A stretch of DNA of 64,000 nt from Phanerochaete sordida (Eukaryota > Basidiomycota > Agaricomycetes > Polyporales > Phanerochaetaceae), in contig BPQB01000012.1 in assembly GCA_019973155.2 (NCBI GenBank), positions 124,001 to 188,000 of the forward strand. Direction: 5' to 3'. Below are positions 11,856 through 23,141 of the stretch, piece after piece. A model generated the notes under the pieces. It made no database searches. It saw only the letters and a program-made list of their open reading frames with translations, and had not been told where the DNA came from. A program made the translations under genes and the position numbers. The first letter of the stretch is position 1. Each line of letters opens with the position of its first letter.

Positions 11856-14168
11856 ATGCATCGAATCCTATCGCGTATCTTCTGTAAGTCGGATAGCCAC
11901 CGATATTATTTTTGCAGTGCGCTTAAGACTTATCCGATTTCTCTGCGTAGGCCGCGGACCAACGAGTACCGTTGAAGACGTCGAGCGATTCACGTCATCG
12001 CCCTTGTACAATACGGTATGGTAATGTGATCTCGAGATTGCCACAGACGCTAACGTCCGTCCCTGCTTCAGCAATCAGTCGCTAAAGATATTTCGATATC
12101 TACTTCCTCGTCTGTACCCGATGGCATGCGATGTTATGGCATTCGCGGATTTGAAGTTAAGTGCCTCGGCTGTAACACGCCTTGGACCACCACGCCCTCG
12201 GATACGATCATACACATATCGCCACAGATGCTCATGGGCACTCCTTTTGATTCCCTCCAATCCGACGACGACTTGGATAAGGAAATGGAGGAACGGCGGA
12301 AATGTGCGTGGGGGATAACGCAGATCGCTCTGTCGGTCATTGTCCCGGAAGAGACTCTTTTCCGGTCTTCTCGTCCTGGACCTTCGTTCACCCTCCGGCC
12401 AGCCTTCCGTTCCTCTGTGCCCCTGCAATGGGTCCACGTTGGGCCTAGTGCAATTCCCGATTGCCTTGCCGACCTTCGATGTGCCTCGATGTCCTCCGCA
12501 GCCCTTCTAGCCCATCTTAACCTCATTGTTGGGACGAATCACCTGCTCAGCACCAGGGGTGTACGCGATCTTGTGGAGCATATCCGGCGTTCGTCGTACG
12601 ACCTGGGCGAAGCCTACGGCAAAGTCCGACACTGGTGGCACGATGCAAATCTTGCAACAACGGGACGAAAGCATTACGCCACGCTACAGGAGGACGAAGC
12701 CGCATACAACTCCTTCAGACGCAGCGCCACTTGCGACTTTAGCCTCCAGACCTCGCTGCTGCCGCCCCGCCGCGTCTGGGATCTCCACAGCAATCGCGTC
12801 TTACCCTTCACTGTACTTGTGACCCTCTCTTCACAAGCTGAAGTCAGTCTTCCGGACAATTTGTGGACCGTGTCTCACAGCTGGGTGGCCGAAGAAGAAC
12901 GAGAGGAGGTCTGGACGCCGATCAACAGAAGACGATGGCCGGTTTCCATCCCGCGCTCGACGACCCTGGAGCACGTTCGCATCGAGCTGCTGAACATGGG
13001 CGCCGAGTACGTCTGGCTAGACGTGCTCTGCTTGCGACAACAGGGTCGCGACAGGGATGAAGCGCGGCGTGCAGAAGAGTGGAAGACGGACGTGCCTACT
13101 ATCGGCCACATCTACCAAGGCCAGCCGTCCCGTCGACCTTGCATCACATACTTTAACGGACTTGGACTTCCTTTTGACACCTCTTCATCCACCCTAGCGT
13201 CCGACCGGCACTGGTTCAACCGCGTGTGGACGCTGCAGGAGTCTCTGCGCTCTTGGCTCCCCGGCGGGCTGACGGGTGATCCGATCCCGAACGGCGCGGC
13301 GTTCTTTGGGCGCGTGCGCACCCTGCTGGAGCTCACCGACACGGGCGGCCTCGCTGAAGAGCTGATGCGGCGGCGGTGCACGAAGGAGGTCGATCGCATC
13401 TCGGGGCTCGCGTACATCCTCGGGTGCGAGACCCTCCCGCTGTACGACGAGAGCTTCCACATCGAGCACGCCTGGGAGCTCCTCGTGAAGCATATGTGGG
13501 GCGACTGGCGTGCGGATCTTGCATGCTGCTTTGCCGCGGACACGCTGTTTGCACTCTTCCCCTCGTGGCAGGCGTATGCGCTGGGCAGGCGCGCCCTACA
13601 TCTCTCGGTCGATGCTCCGCTCAGGCTCGACGACGGAGCAGTCCTTCATACCATCGACGTCGGAAGGTACAGCCATACCGCACAAGTATTTGGGCCATGC
13701 AAAATTACGCGCCCGAAATCGACCCTTGTGGGGAACGATTTATTGGATGGCCAGCCTGACCTCCATCTCCATTTCGACTCCTGGGTAAGCTCCGGGAAGC
13801 GAGGACAGACCTTGCGGTTCATTGCGAAGTCGATACATGGCGTTCTGCTTGAGTCCGCCGAGTATCACATCGTTCAGGTCAACTGCTCAAGAGGAGACCA
13901 GTGCTGGGTTGTAGTGGAGGTGGTCGCAGAGTGGGATTACTACTGGGACCGTGAAGTAGTGGGCGAGATAGAGGCTGTAAAGTGGGGCGTCATTCAAGTT
14001 GCCGAGAAGGACGACGGGAGGCTTAAGAATCTGATCGGTAACAAGGAGCGCAATGTTGTGTATATCGCAGGGGAAGACGCCTTGCGACGGACAAGACACG
14101 AGAAGAGGTATTTGTGGGCATTTCAGCAAATGATCGACAGCGGGCGGACTCGCTTCCTTGCCTCATAG
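11856..14168 (+). CDS. HET-domain protein, paralogue 2 (HET2)
   Basis: Main exon 12072-14168 plus two small 5' exons, 11856-11883 (28 nt) and 11951-12015 (65 nt), giving 729 residues. The small exons end in phase 1 and phase 0, exactly as in HET3 and HET4, and the codon rebuilt across intron 1 is Cys in all three. HET core: WTVSHSWVAEEERE, GAEYVWLDVLCLRQQG, PTIGHIYQGQ and HWFNRVWTLQES. Shared upstream blocks are CAWGITQIALS, VPLQWVHVGPSAIP, SYDLGEAYGKVRHWW and PPRRVWDLHSNRVLP. A simpler alternative is a start at ATG 12126 in the main exon, losing the N-terminal module. HET2 is the most divergent copy in its N-terminal module and its last 200 residues. It is followed 435 bp later by isomerase A in the same direction, the same order as HET4 to isomerase B. 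Confidence 0.82.
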
Positions 14169-14603
14169 CTGGACCACAGTGATAGTTGTAACCCTAGGGA
14201 CAAAGATTGATGATATTCGAAGGGCAGCAGGGAGCACTGCCGCCGTAGCTGGCGGTGGTGGAAGCGAAAGAGTACGATATCGAGTCCTGTCGTCGGAAGA
14301 ATTTATGCCCTCGGCGGTTGTGCGCCACGAAGGCCTTGGTAAGCGCCCACATATGACAGGCTCGACGGCTGCCGATCGCCTTTTTCCACCTCCCTTGTCC
14401 CTACCTCTCGCCCTGAAACCTCCACCCAACGTCAAAATATTTGCCAAATTGTCGCATGTTTCGACGAGGCAATCGTCGAGCAGCCCGGTGCCGGCGACCA
14501 TCGTAAACACGTGCCAGCCGGCGCGCGGCCTGCGGGCGGCGCGAGGACCGCTGACTTACTCCCGACAGCCACCGTGAGGGAGCTCGCAGGGTTATTTGCG
14601 AAG
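14169..14603. other. Intergenic upstream of isomerase A, conserved in copy B
   Basis: Starting near 14295 this 435 bp spacer is clearly similar to the region before isomerase B (46105 down to 45790, minus strand). For example GCCCTCGGCGG, TGTGCGCCACGAAGGC and CAGCCCGGTGCCGGC recur in the same order. It probably contains the duplicated isomerase promoter and 5' leader. Confidence 0.7.
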
Positions 14604-15808
14604 ATGTCAGACCGAAAAGACCTCTCTGGCAAGTTTATCAAGGTCTCCGAACCAGAGCCTCATGTGCTCTTAGTTGAGCTGTCACGGTATGCCCTGTGCC
14701 CGGAGCCATGACGACGCGGCGAACAAGTACTCACCTCATCTCGCAGGGGCCCGGTCAACGCCTTCCACGAACCGTGAGCCTGCACCGCTTTTTACATAAC
14801 TTGTGGCTCTCAAGAGGTATTTGCCAGGTTTTGGAGAGAGTTTGGACGTGTCTTCGACGACATCAGCAACGACCCTAGCGTCCGTGCCGTCGTCCTCGCC
14901 TCTTCCCTCCCAAAGCTCTTCTCAGGAGGGCTCGACTGTGAGCATTGACCTCTTAGCTGATCTACATCCGAATGCTGACAACGCGCTAGTCGGTGGGCTG
15001 AGCTCGCTTGGCACGTTCGACAAGGACCCTGGCCGGAAGGCTTTGCAGATCCGTGAACACATCGCTCAGTTCCAGGATTCCATTGCGGCCCCCGAACGGT
15101 GCCCGGTACCGGTTATTGCCGCTATACATGGTGTCGCGTATGGCCTTGCCATCGATATTATGTCGGCCTGTGACGTGCGCTACGCAGCGGAGAACGCCCG
15201 GTTTTCGGTCAAGGTGAGAGGACGTTCTCGCCCTGCAGTCGCGCAACTGCCTTTTGCACGTCTGACTCGGACTAACAAAACTCACAGGAAGTCGACATTG
15301 GTCTCGCGGCGGACATTGGCACGCTGGCGCGGCTGCCAAAGATCACGGGAAACCAGAGCTTCGTGCGCGAGCTCGCGTTCACGGGGCGCGACTTCTCTGC
15401 TGCTGAGGCACTGCAGATGGGACTCATCTCGAAGATTGTCGCCGGCAGCCGCGATCAAGTCGTCGCTGCTGCGCTCCAGACTGCGAAGCTCATTGCGAGC
15501 AAGTCGCCGATAGCGGTGTTGGGGACTAAGCGTGTGCTGCTGCACGCTAGAGATAACACGTACGTTCCATACGCTCTACAAGCACCTGACGATCTGACCG
15601 TCCGATCAGTGTTCAAAGCAACTTGGAGTACGTGGCGACGTGGAATAGCGCGATGTTGCAGAGCTCGGTATGTCTACGGCTCCCTTTGTCACACCCAATG
15701 TCAAGGTCTCATACCTCCCAGGACACGCCCTCTGCGCTCAAGGGCGCGATGGAGAAGAAATCAGCGACGTTCCCCAACCTCGGTAAACCGCCGACCGCAA
15801 AGCTCTGA
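14295..15808 (+). repeat. Duplicated isomerase unit, copy A
   Basis: Promoter region plus whole isomerase gene, repeated in opposite orientation at 44587-46105. Similarity includes intron positions and parts of intron sequence, so this is a DNA-level duplication rather than retroposition. Confidence 0.8.
14604..15808 (+). CDS. Delta3,5-Delta2,4-dienoyl-CoA isomerase, copy A (peroxisomal)
   Basis: Seven exons (14604-14686, 14747-14773, 14828-14937, 14990-15213, 15288-15559, 15610-15667, 15722-15808) give 286 residues. Crotonase fold: GPVNAF, then LFSGGLD (oxyanion loop), IHGVAYGLAIDIMSACDVRY, and KEVDIGLAADIGTLARLPKI. The Asp of CDVRY, the Glu of KEVD and the Asp of AADIGTL match the acidic residues used by the ECH1-type dienoyl-CoA isomerases. 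It ends AKL, a type 1 peroxisomal signal. Role: moving double bonds so that unsaturated fatty acids with odd-position bonds can enter beta-oxidation. It lies between HET2 and HET3 on the same strand. Intact, and close in sequence and exon structure to copy B at 44587-45789. Confidence 0.92.
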
Positions 15809-16104
15809 GTCTGTGCTCATCGTTCGGTGGGACGGGCGAGGTGAACTACTAGGTCGAGCCAGCCCTTGGAATCTAGTCCAATATAATGCTTCTACACTAT
15901 AGTGGCCCGCCCCAGATCCTCCCAAGCGCCATGTCTAGCCCGGGACGCGCCCGCCTGTCGAAGCGCGCGACGCTCGTCTGGCAGATGGTTCGCACGGCGG
16001 CGCACAGCTAACACAGCCTCACAGAGAGCCTCTCAAAATTTTCATGATGTAGCTTTGCAGCACTCCATGAACATCATCAACCAGCCCATACGGACATCGC
16101 TTTG
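15809..16104. other. Spacer between isomerase A and HET3, conserved before HET4
   Basis: This 296 bp aligns with the minus-strand sequence 48923-48627 before HET4. It includes a short frame (ATG 15931) encoding KRATLVWQMVRTAAHS before a stop; the HET4 copy reads KRMLVWKIVRTATHTLR. It could be a 5' leader with an upstream ORF, or merely unconstrained duplicated DNA. Confidence 0.65.
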
Positions 16105-18465
16105 ATGATCGACGCCAGCGCATCATGGCTATGGAGCGCTGTCTCGGAGATATCTTGTATGTGCCATCGTATTTTCCACAAGCCTTACGCTCAACTTCAG
16201 ATCCTTCACGCAGGTTGTGGCTGGCCTAGCAAAACGTGCATGGATGCAGACGACAGGGAGTACCTTTTAGGACCTAGCAGATTGTATGCTTCGCAAAACG
16301 TACGTGTATCCTCGAATATGTCTTGATGAGACGTTCAACAAGTCTCGTGCGCTGTCCAGTCACCTACCTCCCGCCTCCCTACTACCGTCAAGCACAAACT
16401 CTCCATAGCTGCATCGCAAAGGCGAAGCTTCGTTCTCGAGGAGTTTTCCGTAGGAACTGTTGGCTACGATTTCCCCTGGGGCGCGCCTGGCGCGGACCTT
16501 CGTCAAGTATACCTCTCGAGGCAGAAGCTTCTAGGTGCACTATCCGTGGACGAGCGCGCCTGCGGCACAGACGTAGAAGAGCGTCGAACGAACATATGGG
16601 GTGCTACACAAATCGCACGGTCAGGTGTGGTAGACGAGACAAGGCTCTTCCGCTCTCCGCGCCGCGGACGTGTTTTCACCCTCAAACCAGCAGCACGCTC
16701 CCATATTCCCTTGCAGTGGGTTCACGTCGCCCCAGGTGTCATTCCGCACTCGCTAGCCGACCTGCCGTGCGCCGATATGCCCACCGAAATACTCCTTCAC
16801 CACCTGAACGACGTCCTTGGAACATCGCACAAGCTTACCACAGACGGCATGCGCAGCCTCCTGAAAGAGATCACGGGGACGTCGCACGACTTTGGGGAGG
16901 CGTACGGCAAAGTTCGGCATTGGTGGGCGAGCCCGCAGCTCGACGGCGTGCAGGGCTTGATCCACTACGCCTCCCTGTACAAGCGCGAGGCAACACACGA
17001 GGTGTACCGCCGACACGCTATCGAGAACTCAAGCCTTCGTTCCTCATACATGCCTCCGCGGCGCGTTTGGGATCTCTACAGCAACCGTGTCCTCCCACTT
17101 GGCGTCATCCCCACAGACGACGACGGCGATAGGTTCGGAGTGCTGCCCGACCAGCTCTGGACAATATCGCACAGCTGGGTCGCCGACGCGGAGCGCACGA
17201 TGGTGTGGACGCCGATTAACAACAAGCGATGGCCGGTACCGATACCCCGCGCAACAAGCCTCGAGCACATTCGTGTGGAGCTGCTGAACATGGGCGCCGA
17301 GTACGTCTGGCTCGACGTTCTGTGTCTCAGGCAGCAAGGCCGAAAAGAAGACGAGAATCGCAGAATCGAGGAGTGGAAGATAGACGTACCCACGATCGGT
17401 TACATCTACCAGGGAAAGCCGCGCAGCCGGCCCTGCATCACGTACTTCAATGGCCTTGGACTCCCGCTTACCACAGAACTGGGCTTACTGTCATCAGACA
17501 GGCACTGGTTCAATCGTGTATGGACCCTTCAAGAGTCTCTGACGACCTGGCTCCCTGGAGGTCTAACTGGAGAAGCATTACCAGCCGGAGAGGAGTTTTT
17601 CTCCCGCCTCGACGCCCTTGCGCAACTCGTCTCCATCGAGGGTCTAAACGACCATCTAGTCTCGGAGCTCATCCGTCGTCGCTGTACGAGAGAACTGGAC
17701 AGGATCGCCGGTCTCACATACTGCTTCCGCTGCCATACCCTTCCGCTTTATGACGAGACCGTCTCCGTAGAAAACGCGTGGAAATTCCTGCTCAAGCATG
17801 CAACATCTTCCTCATGGCGCCACAGCGTGTTCTTGCGCTACGCAGTGGACACCCCGTTCGCCCTGTTTCCGTCGTGGAACACATACAGCGTCGGCGAGCC
17901 CATCCTGTCCCAGATGACGGGCTATCGTGGGCCTGAGCTCAACGTCTCCCAGTTCTATGCTCGCAACGCCGGACAGTATTACCACACGGGATACTCTTTC
18001 CTCTCAGAGGCCTGCGAAATTTCAACCGTCGACTCCTGTGCTGCCGAAGACGGTCCTACTCCAGCAAAAGTTCGGCTATATTTTCCTTGCGAAGGGCGGT
18101 CCTTCGCGATCACCCCAATGGCCATCCACGGCGTGCTTCTATCCACGGCTCTCTACCGGATCGTCCGCATTCGCAGCGTCCCGTACCAATTCTGGGTCGT
18201 TGTTGAAGACGTGTCCGAGCCGCTGCCCTACCACCTTGACGCACAACGCCAGCTTCCGAGGGCCTGCGCGCGCCCCGTCGTCAAGTGGGCTGTGCTGCAA
18301 ATTTCAGAACACGATGAGGATCGGCTGCTAGGATTGGTTGCCCATGACCAGGAGATCATGTATTTATCGGAGGCAGAGTCGCTTCAAAGGACGAAGTACA
18401 GAGAGAAGTATTTACAGATGTTCCAGCAGATGAAAGCGGCCGGTAGGACTCACATGTTTACATAA
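16105..18465 (+). CDS. HET-domain protein, paralogue 3 (HET3)
   Basis: Three exons: 16105-16156 (52 nt), 16214-16299 (86 nt) and 16360-18465; 747 residues. The large exon has no ATG ahead of the conserved blocks, so upstream exons are required; their lengths (52 and 86 nt) and phases (1 and 0) are identical to HET4's. The N-terminal module reads MIDASASWLWSAVSEISCCG, then a DDRE segment and LLG. The HET core shows WTISHSWVADAERT, GAEYVWLDVLCLRQQG, PTIGYIYQGK and HWFNRVWTLQES. Other shared blocks are ERRTNIWGATQIARS, IPLQWVHVAPGVIP and SHDFGEAYGKVRHWW. It is closest to HET4, intact, and directly follows isomerase A. Predicted cytosolic; no transmembrane segment seen. Known family role: cell death in vegetative incompatibility (ascomycetes); here untested. 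Confidence 0.87.
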
Positions 18466-18684
18466 TTGTGCTATAATGCTAGTAGCTGTTCATCAACACC
18501 AAGCTCGTATCAAGACAAGGCGAGTGGCGGGTGTTGAAATGGGCTCCGCACCCGGGACGAGGCTGGGATCATAAATGAAACAGCGTCTTGACACGATATA
18601 TATCGATGAAGGAACTTCCAGGAGGCTGCAACATGGACATCGGATTAGATGACAGTTTGGAGCGGGCGAAGGCTAATGCTAGGC

Positions 18685-20462
18685 TCAGACGTCGCCTCGA
18701 CGATAAGGTTGCGCCCCTCGGATGACAAGGACGTCCTCTGAACGATGCTCGCGCGCCTGCTTCGCGAGTCCATGAGCGATGCAGCCGAGGGTGACGATAT
18801 CCAGCGCAAACTCGCTGATCTGCGAATACTGGTGGTGCAGCTCGTACAGCCTCAGTGTTCTGAGCGCGGGAATGTGCAAGCTGCGTGTGTCCGCAGGCGT
18901 AATCTGATACGGACGGGGGTTGGCGCGGGACTGTATGTGCTTGAAGGTCTCGTACTGTAGCACGAGGTCCTCGACGGAAGGCAGGGCGGACAAGGTTGCG
19001 TCCCATGGGATACCGTGCTGGAAGCCCACCGTCCGGTCCGTCAGTCGCGCGGTCCGCACGTACGAGGTGGGAAGCTGAGGGATGAGCCGCGCTGTGAACG
19101 CGCGGCAAGGGCTGCTGAGTTCAAGGCGGAAGTGCCCAGCTCTGCCCGATGACCGCGTTTGGCACGGGGAGGAGTCGAAGAGCTCAGGGACAGGAGGGAG
19201 GTCTTCGATGCGCAAGGGCTCCTCCCAGAGCTCGACGTCCACATTCCTCCCAGCAAAGTTTGTGGAAATGGAGAGGGCGTGGTAGCGGACCGGTCTCATC
19301 TTCTCCAGGACGACGTCAGTGCAAGCGTCCCATAGCGCGTCGGAGATGCCGCCTGTTCGGAGAAGGAACAGTTCGATGGAGGCAGACGGAGGAATGGAGA
19401 GACGATGGAGCAGAAGGAACCCTGCAAGACTGGCATCTTCCTTGTTGTCGGCAATGTAAAGCATTGCCAAGCGAGGAAGCTCGACTCGTCGGCTGGGCTC
19501 GGAGGTCGCAAGCAAATATTGTATCGTGTCGCGAGAGTGTTCGGAGAGGGAGAGCGCGAGGTTAAACCTGAGCTCCTCGAGCTCTGGAAGCCGCTTCAGG
19601 AGAGGCAGCAGCTCTTCCTCCAGCGGCGTGGAGCGGATGTCAGTGAGATGTAGGCATCTGAGCCCCGGCACAAGGACGTTGCCAAGCACGCTCAGCGGGG
19701 TGTGGATGCCGCGGCACTTGAGGTCGCGCAGCGCGGGGAAGGCATAGCCCGAGAAGAGCTGCACGCCCTGGTTCAGCACCGGCGGCCCGTTCGAGTTGGG
19801 CATGCTGAAGGCTCGGAGGTAGAAGTCACGTAAGTAAAATGACTGGAGACACGACGCCGCCTGGTCTGCGTGCGGCGCCTGCCACCAGCGCGAGTCCACG
19901 AGCTCGTTGTAGAAGGGGAACTGGAGGCTGAGATGGGCGACGCGTGGGAAGTGGTCCAGCACGAGCGCGAGCATCTCGGCTTTGTCTTCTTTGTCTAGGT
20001 ACGAGGATGGTGCGCAGTAAATGTAAAGAGGGAGGATGCCAGATCTATCGAGCATGTCTGATACGCGCCTGGGGCGCGTCAAGGGGATGTGTGTCGAGAA
20101 GACGGGGTATGCGAGTACGACCTGGTTCCAGGCGCGACAGACGCACCGGACGGTGAGCCACGAGCGGGGCGCGGGGTCCATGGGCGACCGAACGTGTTCA
20201 GCATGGTCGTGGAGGATGCACCAGTGGAAGATCTCCGCCAGGAGCTCTGAAGGGAGGCGAGCGATGTGAGATCGTGAGCCCTGGGCTTCGAGCACATCTC
20301 AACGTCAAGCCTACGCAGAGCAGAGCCGGGGCACTCACCAATGAGCTTGAGTAGATTGCGATCTCTCGTCACCTTCCACCTATCGATCCACCCATAGACC
20401 AGTGCCTGCCTGACGGCGTCACCAAACGCGATGACCGACTCTTTGCCCTCCGACAGCATCAT
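18685..20462 (-). CDS. F-box/LRR-like protein 2
   Basis: The main exon, running to about 20290, encodes IARLPSELLAEIFHWCILH and SWLTVRCVCRAWNQVVLAYPVFSTHI (F-box), then RVSDMLDRSGILPLYIY and leucine-rich segments ending QPYRRGDV. An upstream exon starts at ATG 20462 (MMLSEGKESVIAFGDAVRQA) and reaches a GTGAGT donor after KLI near 20340. The acceptor is unresolved: GAG or AAG sites near 20300-20280 keep the frame. About 560-570 residues. Probable SCF ubiquitin-ligase substrate receptor. It converges with HET3 (220 bp apart), and a GGGGCCCC palindrome lies about 425 bp upstream of its start. Confidence 0.8.
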
Positions 20463-21123
20463 CAACAGGCGGTCTTCAGTGCTCTGAAGGCCGTTGGTGG
20501 CGAAATCGTGCTACTCGGATGTGCTGGCGAGCTGAGGAGGAAGAAGTAAGCCAGAGAAACCTGGCAGGGTCAGATAGATGGCGCGGGTGCACTAAGCTGG
20601 AGGCCGTGTCGGACCGCACACCAGCCATGAGCTTGAGGTCGAAGCTGGCTGTTTTCTAGACAATGGTATCTGGAACACCCCCATTGGACTAGGTTTCTGC
20701 GAAGATGAAAGGCGGCGGATGAGGAGGTCATGAGCTGAAGGGAGCTGATGGACGAGTGCGGGCAAGACCCCCGCGGCGAGCCCGAGCGCCGGCAAGCTGC
20801 ATTGGCACAACGACGATGCTCGACAGCAAAGGTTCGAGGCAAGCTGAGGCTCCGCCCACGATATGACTTCAACTCGCACAGCAAATGCGGGGCCCCGCAC
20901 TAAAATCTTCGCCCTAACCCCGCGGCAAAGCGGCATCGGACGGGATCTGCACGCCACAACGCTCATCCCCGCACCGCGATCGACGCACACGCGAGTAATC
21001 CGGAGAGCATACTGTTACATTTATTTTTGTCCTTCCTAAGTATACAGCAAGGGGGAATATAAACAGGGAAGCGATACACTGGAGCAGAACATCCTGGAGC
21101 CCGGGAAACCGAAGATGAAACGC
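20463..21123. other. Intergenic: F-box 2 upstream and ALDH 3' flank
   Basis: Gene-free, 660 bp. It contains the GGGGCCCC palindrome at 20886-20899. No other feature found. Confidence 0.5.
20886..20899. promoter_or_regulatory. 14 bp perfect palindrome with GGGGCCCC core
   Basis: TGCGGGGCCCCGCA is fully self-complementary. The sequence TGCGGGGCCCCGCACT differs at one base from that at 23610-23625. Both lie 420-470 bp upstream of a minus-strand start codon (F-box 2 and ALDH). Its role as a protein-binding site is inferred. Confidence 0.45.
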
Positions 21124-23141
21124 TTAGATCGTGTGTCCGAGGTTGATGTGGACGGCCTTGACAGCGGTGTAGCTGGGGGACTCGTGAGCGCAAGCACGTT
21201 TGGGAAAATGTAGGCACGTACTGCTCAAGGGCGTACTCGCCGAGCTCGCGGCCGATACCGGACTGCTTGTAGCCGCCGAAGGGCACCTGCGGGTGAAGCT
21301 GGTTCGCGCAGTTGATCTACACAGCCGTCAGCACCTCAGAGCGCTCGAGGTGGCAGAGAGACGTACCCAGGTGGTGCCAGCACGGAGCTTCTGCGAGCAG
21401 GTGAGCGCACGGTCGATGTTCTTGGTGAAGATCGCGGCGGCGAGGCCGTAGATGGTGTCGTTGGCCTGGCGGATGACGTCGTCGTCGTCCTGGAACTTGA
21501 TCACGACGCCGACGGGCCCGAAGATCTCCTCCTGCACGATCTTCATCTCCTTGCTCGTCTCGGTGAAGATCGTTGGCTGGATGAAGTAGCCCTCGTTGCC
21601 CCAGCGCTCGCCGCCGAGGTGCACCTTCGCGCCCTGCTGCTTCCCGGAGTCGATGTACTCCATGATGCGCTGCGGGGGCTGTCAGCGAGCGGACAGAGGT
21701 CATATACAAGCGCACGCACGTCGTACTGCTGCTGCGAGACCTGCGGGCCCTGGTAGGTGTCCGGGTTGAAGGGGTCGCCGAGCTTGAGCTTCTTGGACTG
21801 CTCGGTGAAGCGGCGCAGGAACTCGTCGTAGATTTTGGCGTGAACGAAGATACGCGAGCCAGCGCAGCACGCCTGGCCGTGGTTCCAGCTGCAAGCGCGT
21901 CAGCGTACGAAATCCCGCCCAAATGAAGGTGCTCACAAGATGCCGTGGATGGTCCAGTCGACGGCCTGCTCGAGATCGCAGTCGTCGAAGATGATGTTCG
22001 GGGACTTGCCGCCGAGCTCAAGGCTGGTCTCCTTGAGGTTCGTCTTCGCGGACGCCTCGAGCACCTTGCGGCCGACGATGGTCGAGCCAGTGAAGGCGAC
22101 CTTGTCGATGTGCATGTGGGTCGAGATGGCGTTGCCGACGGTGCTGCCGTAGCCGTTGACGATGTTTATGACACCGGGCGGGAAGCCGGCCTCGAGCGAG
22201 AGCTTGGCCGCGAGCAGCGCCGTGAGGGGCGTGAACTCGGAGGGCTTCAGGATGACGGTGTTGCCTGCAGCGAGAGCGGGGCCGAGCTTCCAGGAGAGCA
22301 TCATCACTGCGTGACCGTCAGTGCCGAGCACGCGCGAGAAGACCGAAGACACTCACGGGGGAAGTTCCAAGGGATGATCTGGCCGACGACGCCGAGCGGC
22401 TCGTGGGTTGTGTAGACGATCTTCTCCTTCGAGGTCTCGATGGTGTTACCGTGGATCTTGTCCGCCCAGCCGGCGTAGTAGCGGAAGGTGCCGATGGACA
22501 TGGCGACGTCGGCCTTCTTGGCCCAGGAGAACGTCTTGCCGTTGTCGAGCGCCTCGACCGCGGCGAACTCGTCGGCGTGCTGCTCGAGGAGCTCGGCGAA
22601 CTTGTAGAGGAGGCGGCCGCGCTCGAAGCCGGGTGTGTTGTGTCCCCAGACGGTGTCAAATGCCTTCTGGGCGACCTCGACGGCGGTGTCGACATCCTTG
22701 GGCGTGCCCTCGGAGACGCGGGTGATGAGCTTGCCGTTCGTGGGGTTGATCACACTATGTTAAGGCGGGGATTAGCAGGGTCGCTCGAAGACATGACGCG
22801 AAGAAGCCCGGGGTAAGAACTCCCGCCGGCGATCAACGCGCAGAGTTTAATATTCCGCCAATGGGCGTCTGGGGATATTACGGCGCGTCCTCAGACGTCT
22901 GCGCGCGTTTCTCGCGGCGAAAGCGAGCTTGCGGGAGATGCTCGAGGTCGGGGGATGACGGGACACGGGTGGGTGGGCAGACGAGCAGGCTGCGCTGGAG
23001 TCCGAGGGGAAAGGGGACTCACTCGATCTTTCCACCATCCGAGCCGTCGACGAACTTGCCGTTGATGAAGATACCAGTCGGGATCTCGACGGTGCCCTTG
23101 AAGACGGGGGTGTCGAACTTGTGGACGAAGGTCTCCGGCAT
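21124..23141 (-). CDS. NAD(P)+-dependent aldehyde dehydrogenase (ALDH1/2-like)
   Basis: A multi-exon gene of about 500 residues, starting [20 protein letters not shown] and ending [12 protein letters not shown]. Family signatures: GQIIPWNFP (split by an intron), [33 protein letters not shown] (general-base Glu), [12 protein letters not shown] (catalytic Cys in the CC pair usual for fungi), EEIFGPV and [15 protein letters not shown]. Oxidises aldehydes such as acetaldehyde to acids; cytosolic, as no targeting peptide is seen. Intron 1 (22755-23022) is 268 bp, unusually long for this window, and sits after codon 39. A minus-strand TATA-like GTTTATAA lies about 60 bp upstream. Nearby are an acetate-type transporter (29517) and a formaldehyde-dehydrogenase-like gene (36892). 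Confidence 0.95.

Larger units (their letters stand above)
15809..18465 (+). repeat. Duplicated HET unit, copy A
   Basis: HET3 with its 5' flank is repeated on the minus strand as HET4 with its 5' flank (46254-48923). The similarity continues upstream into the isomerase 3' end (relic at 48924-49005), so the duplicated segment spanned the isomerase-HET junction. Confidence 0.8.
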
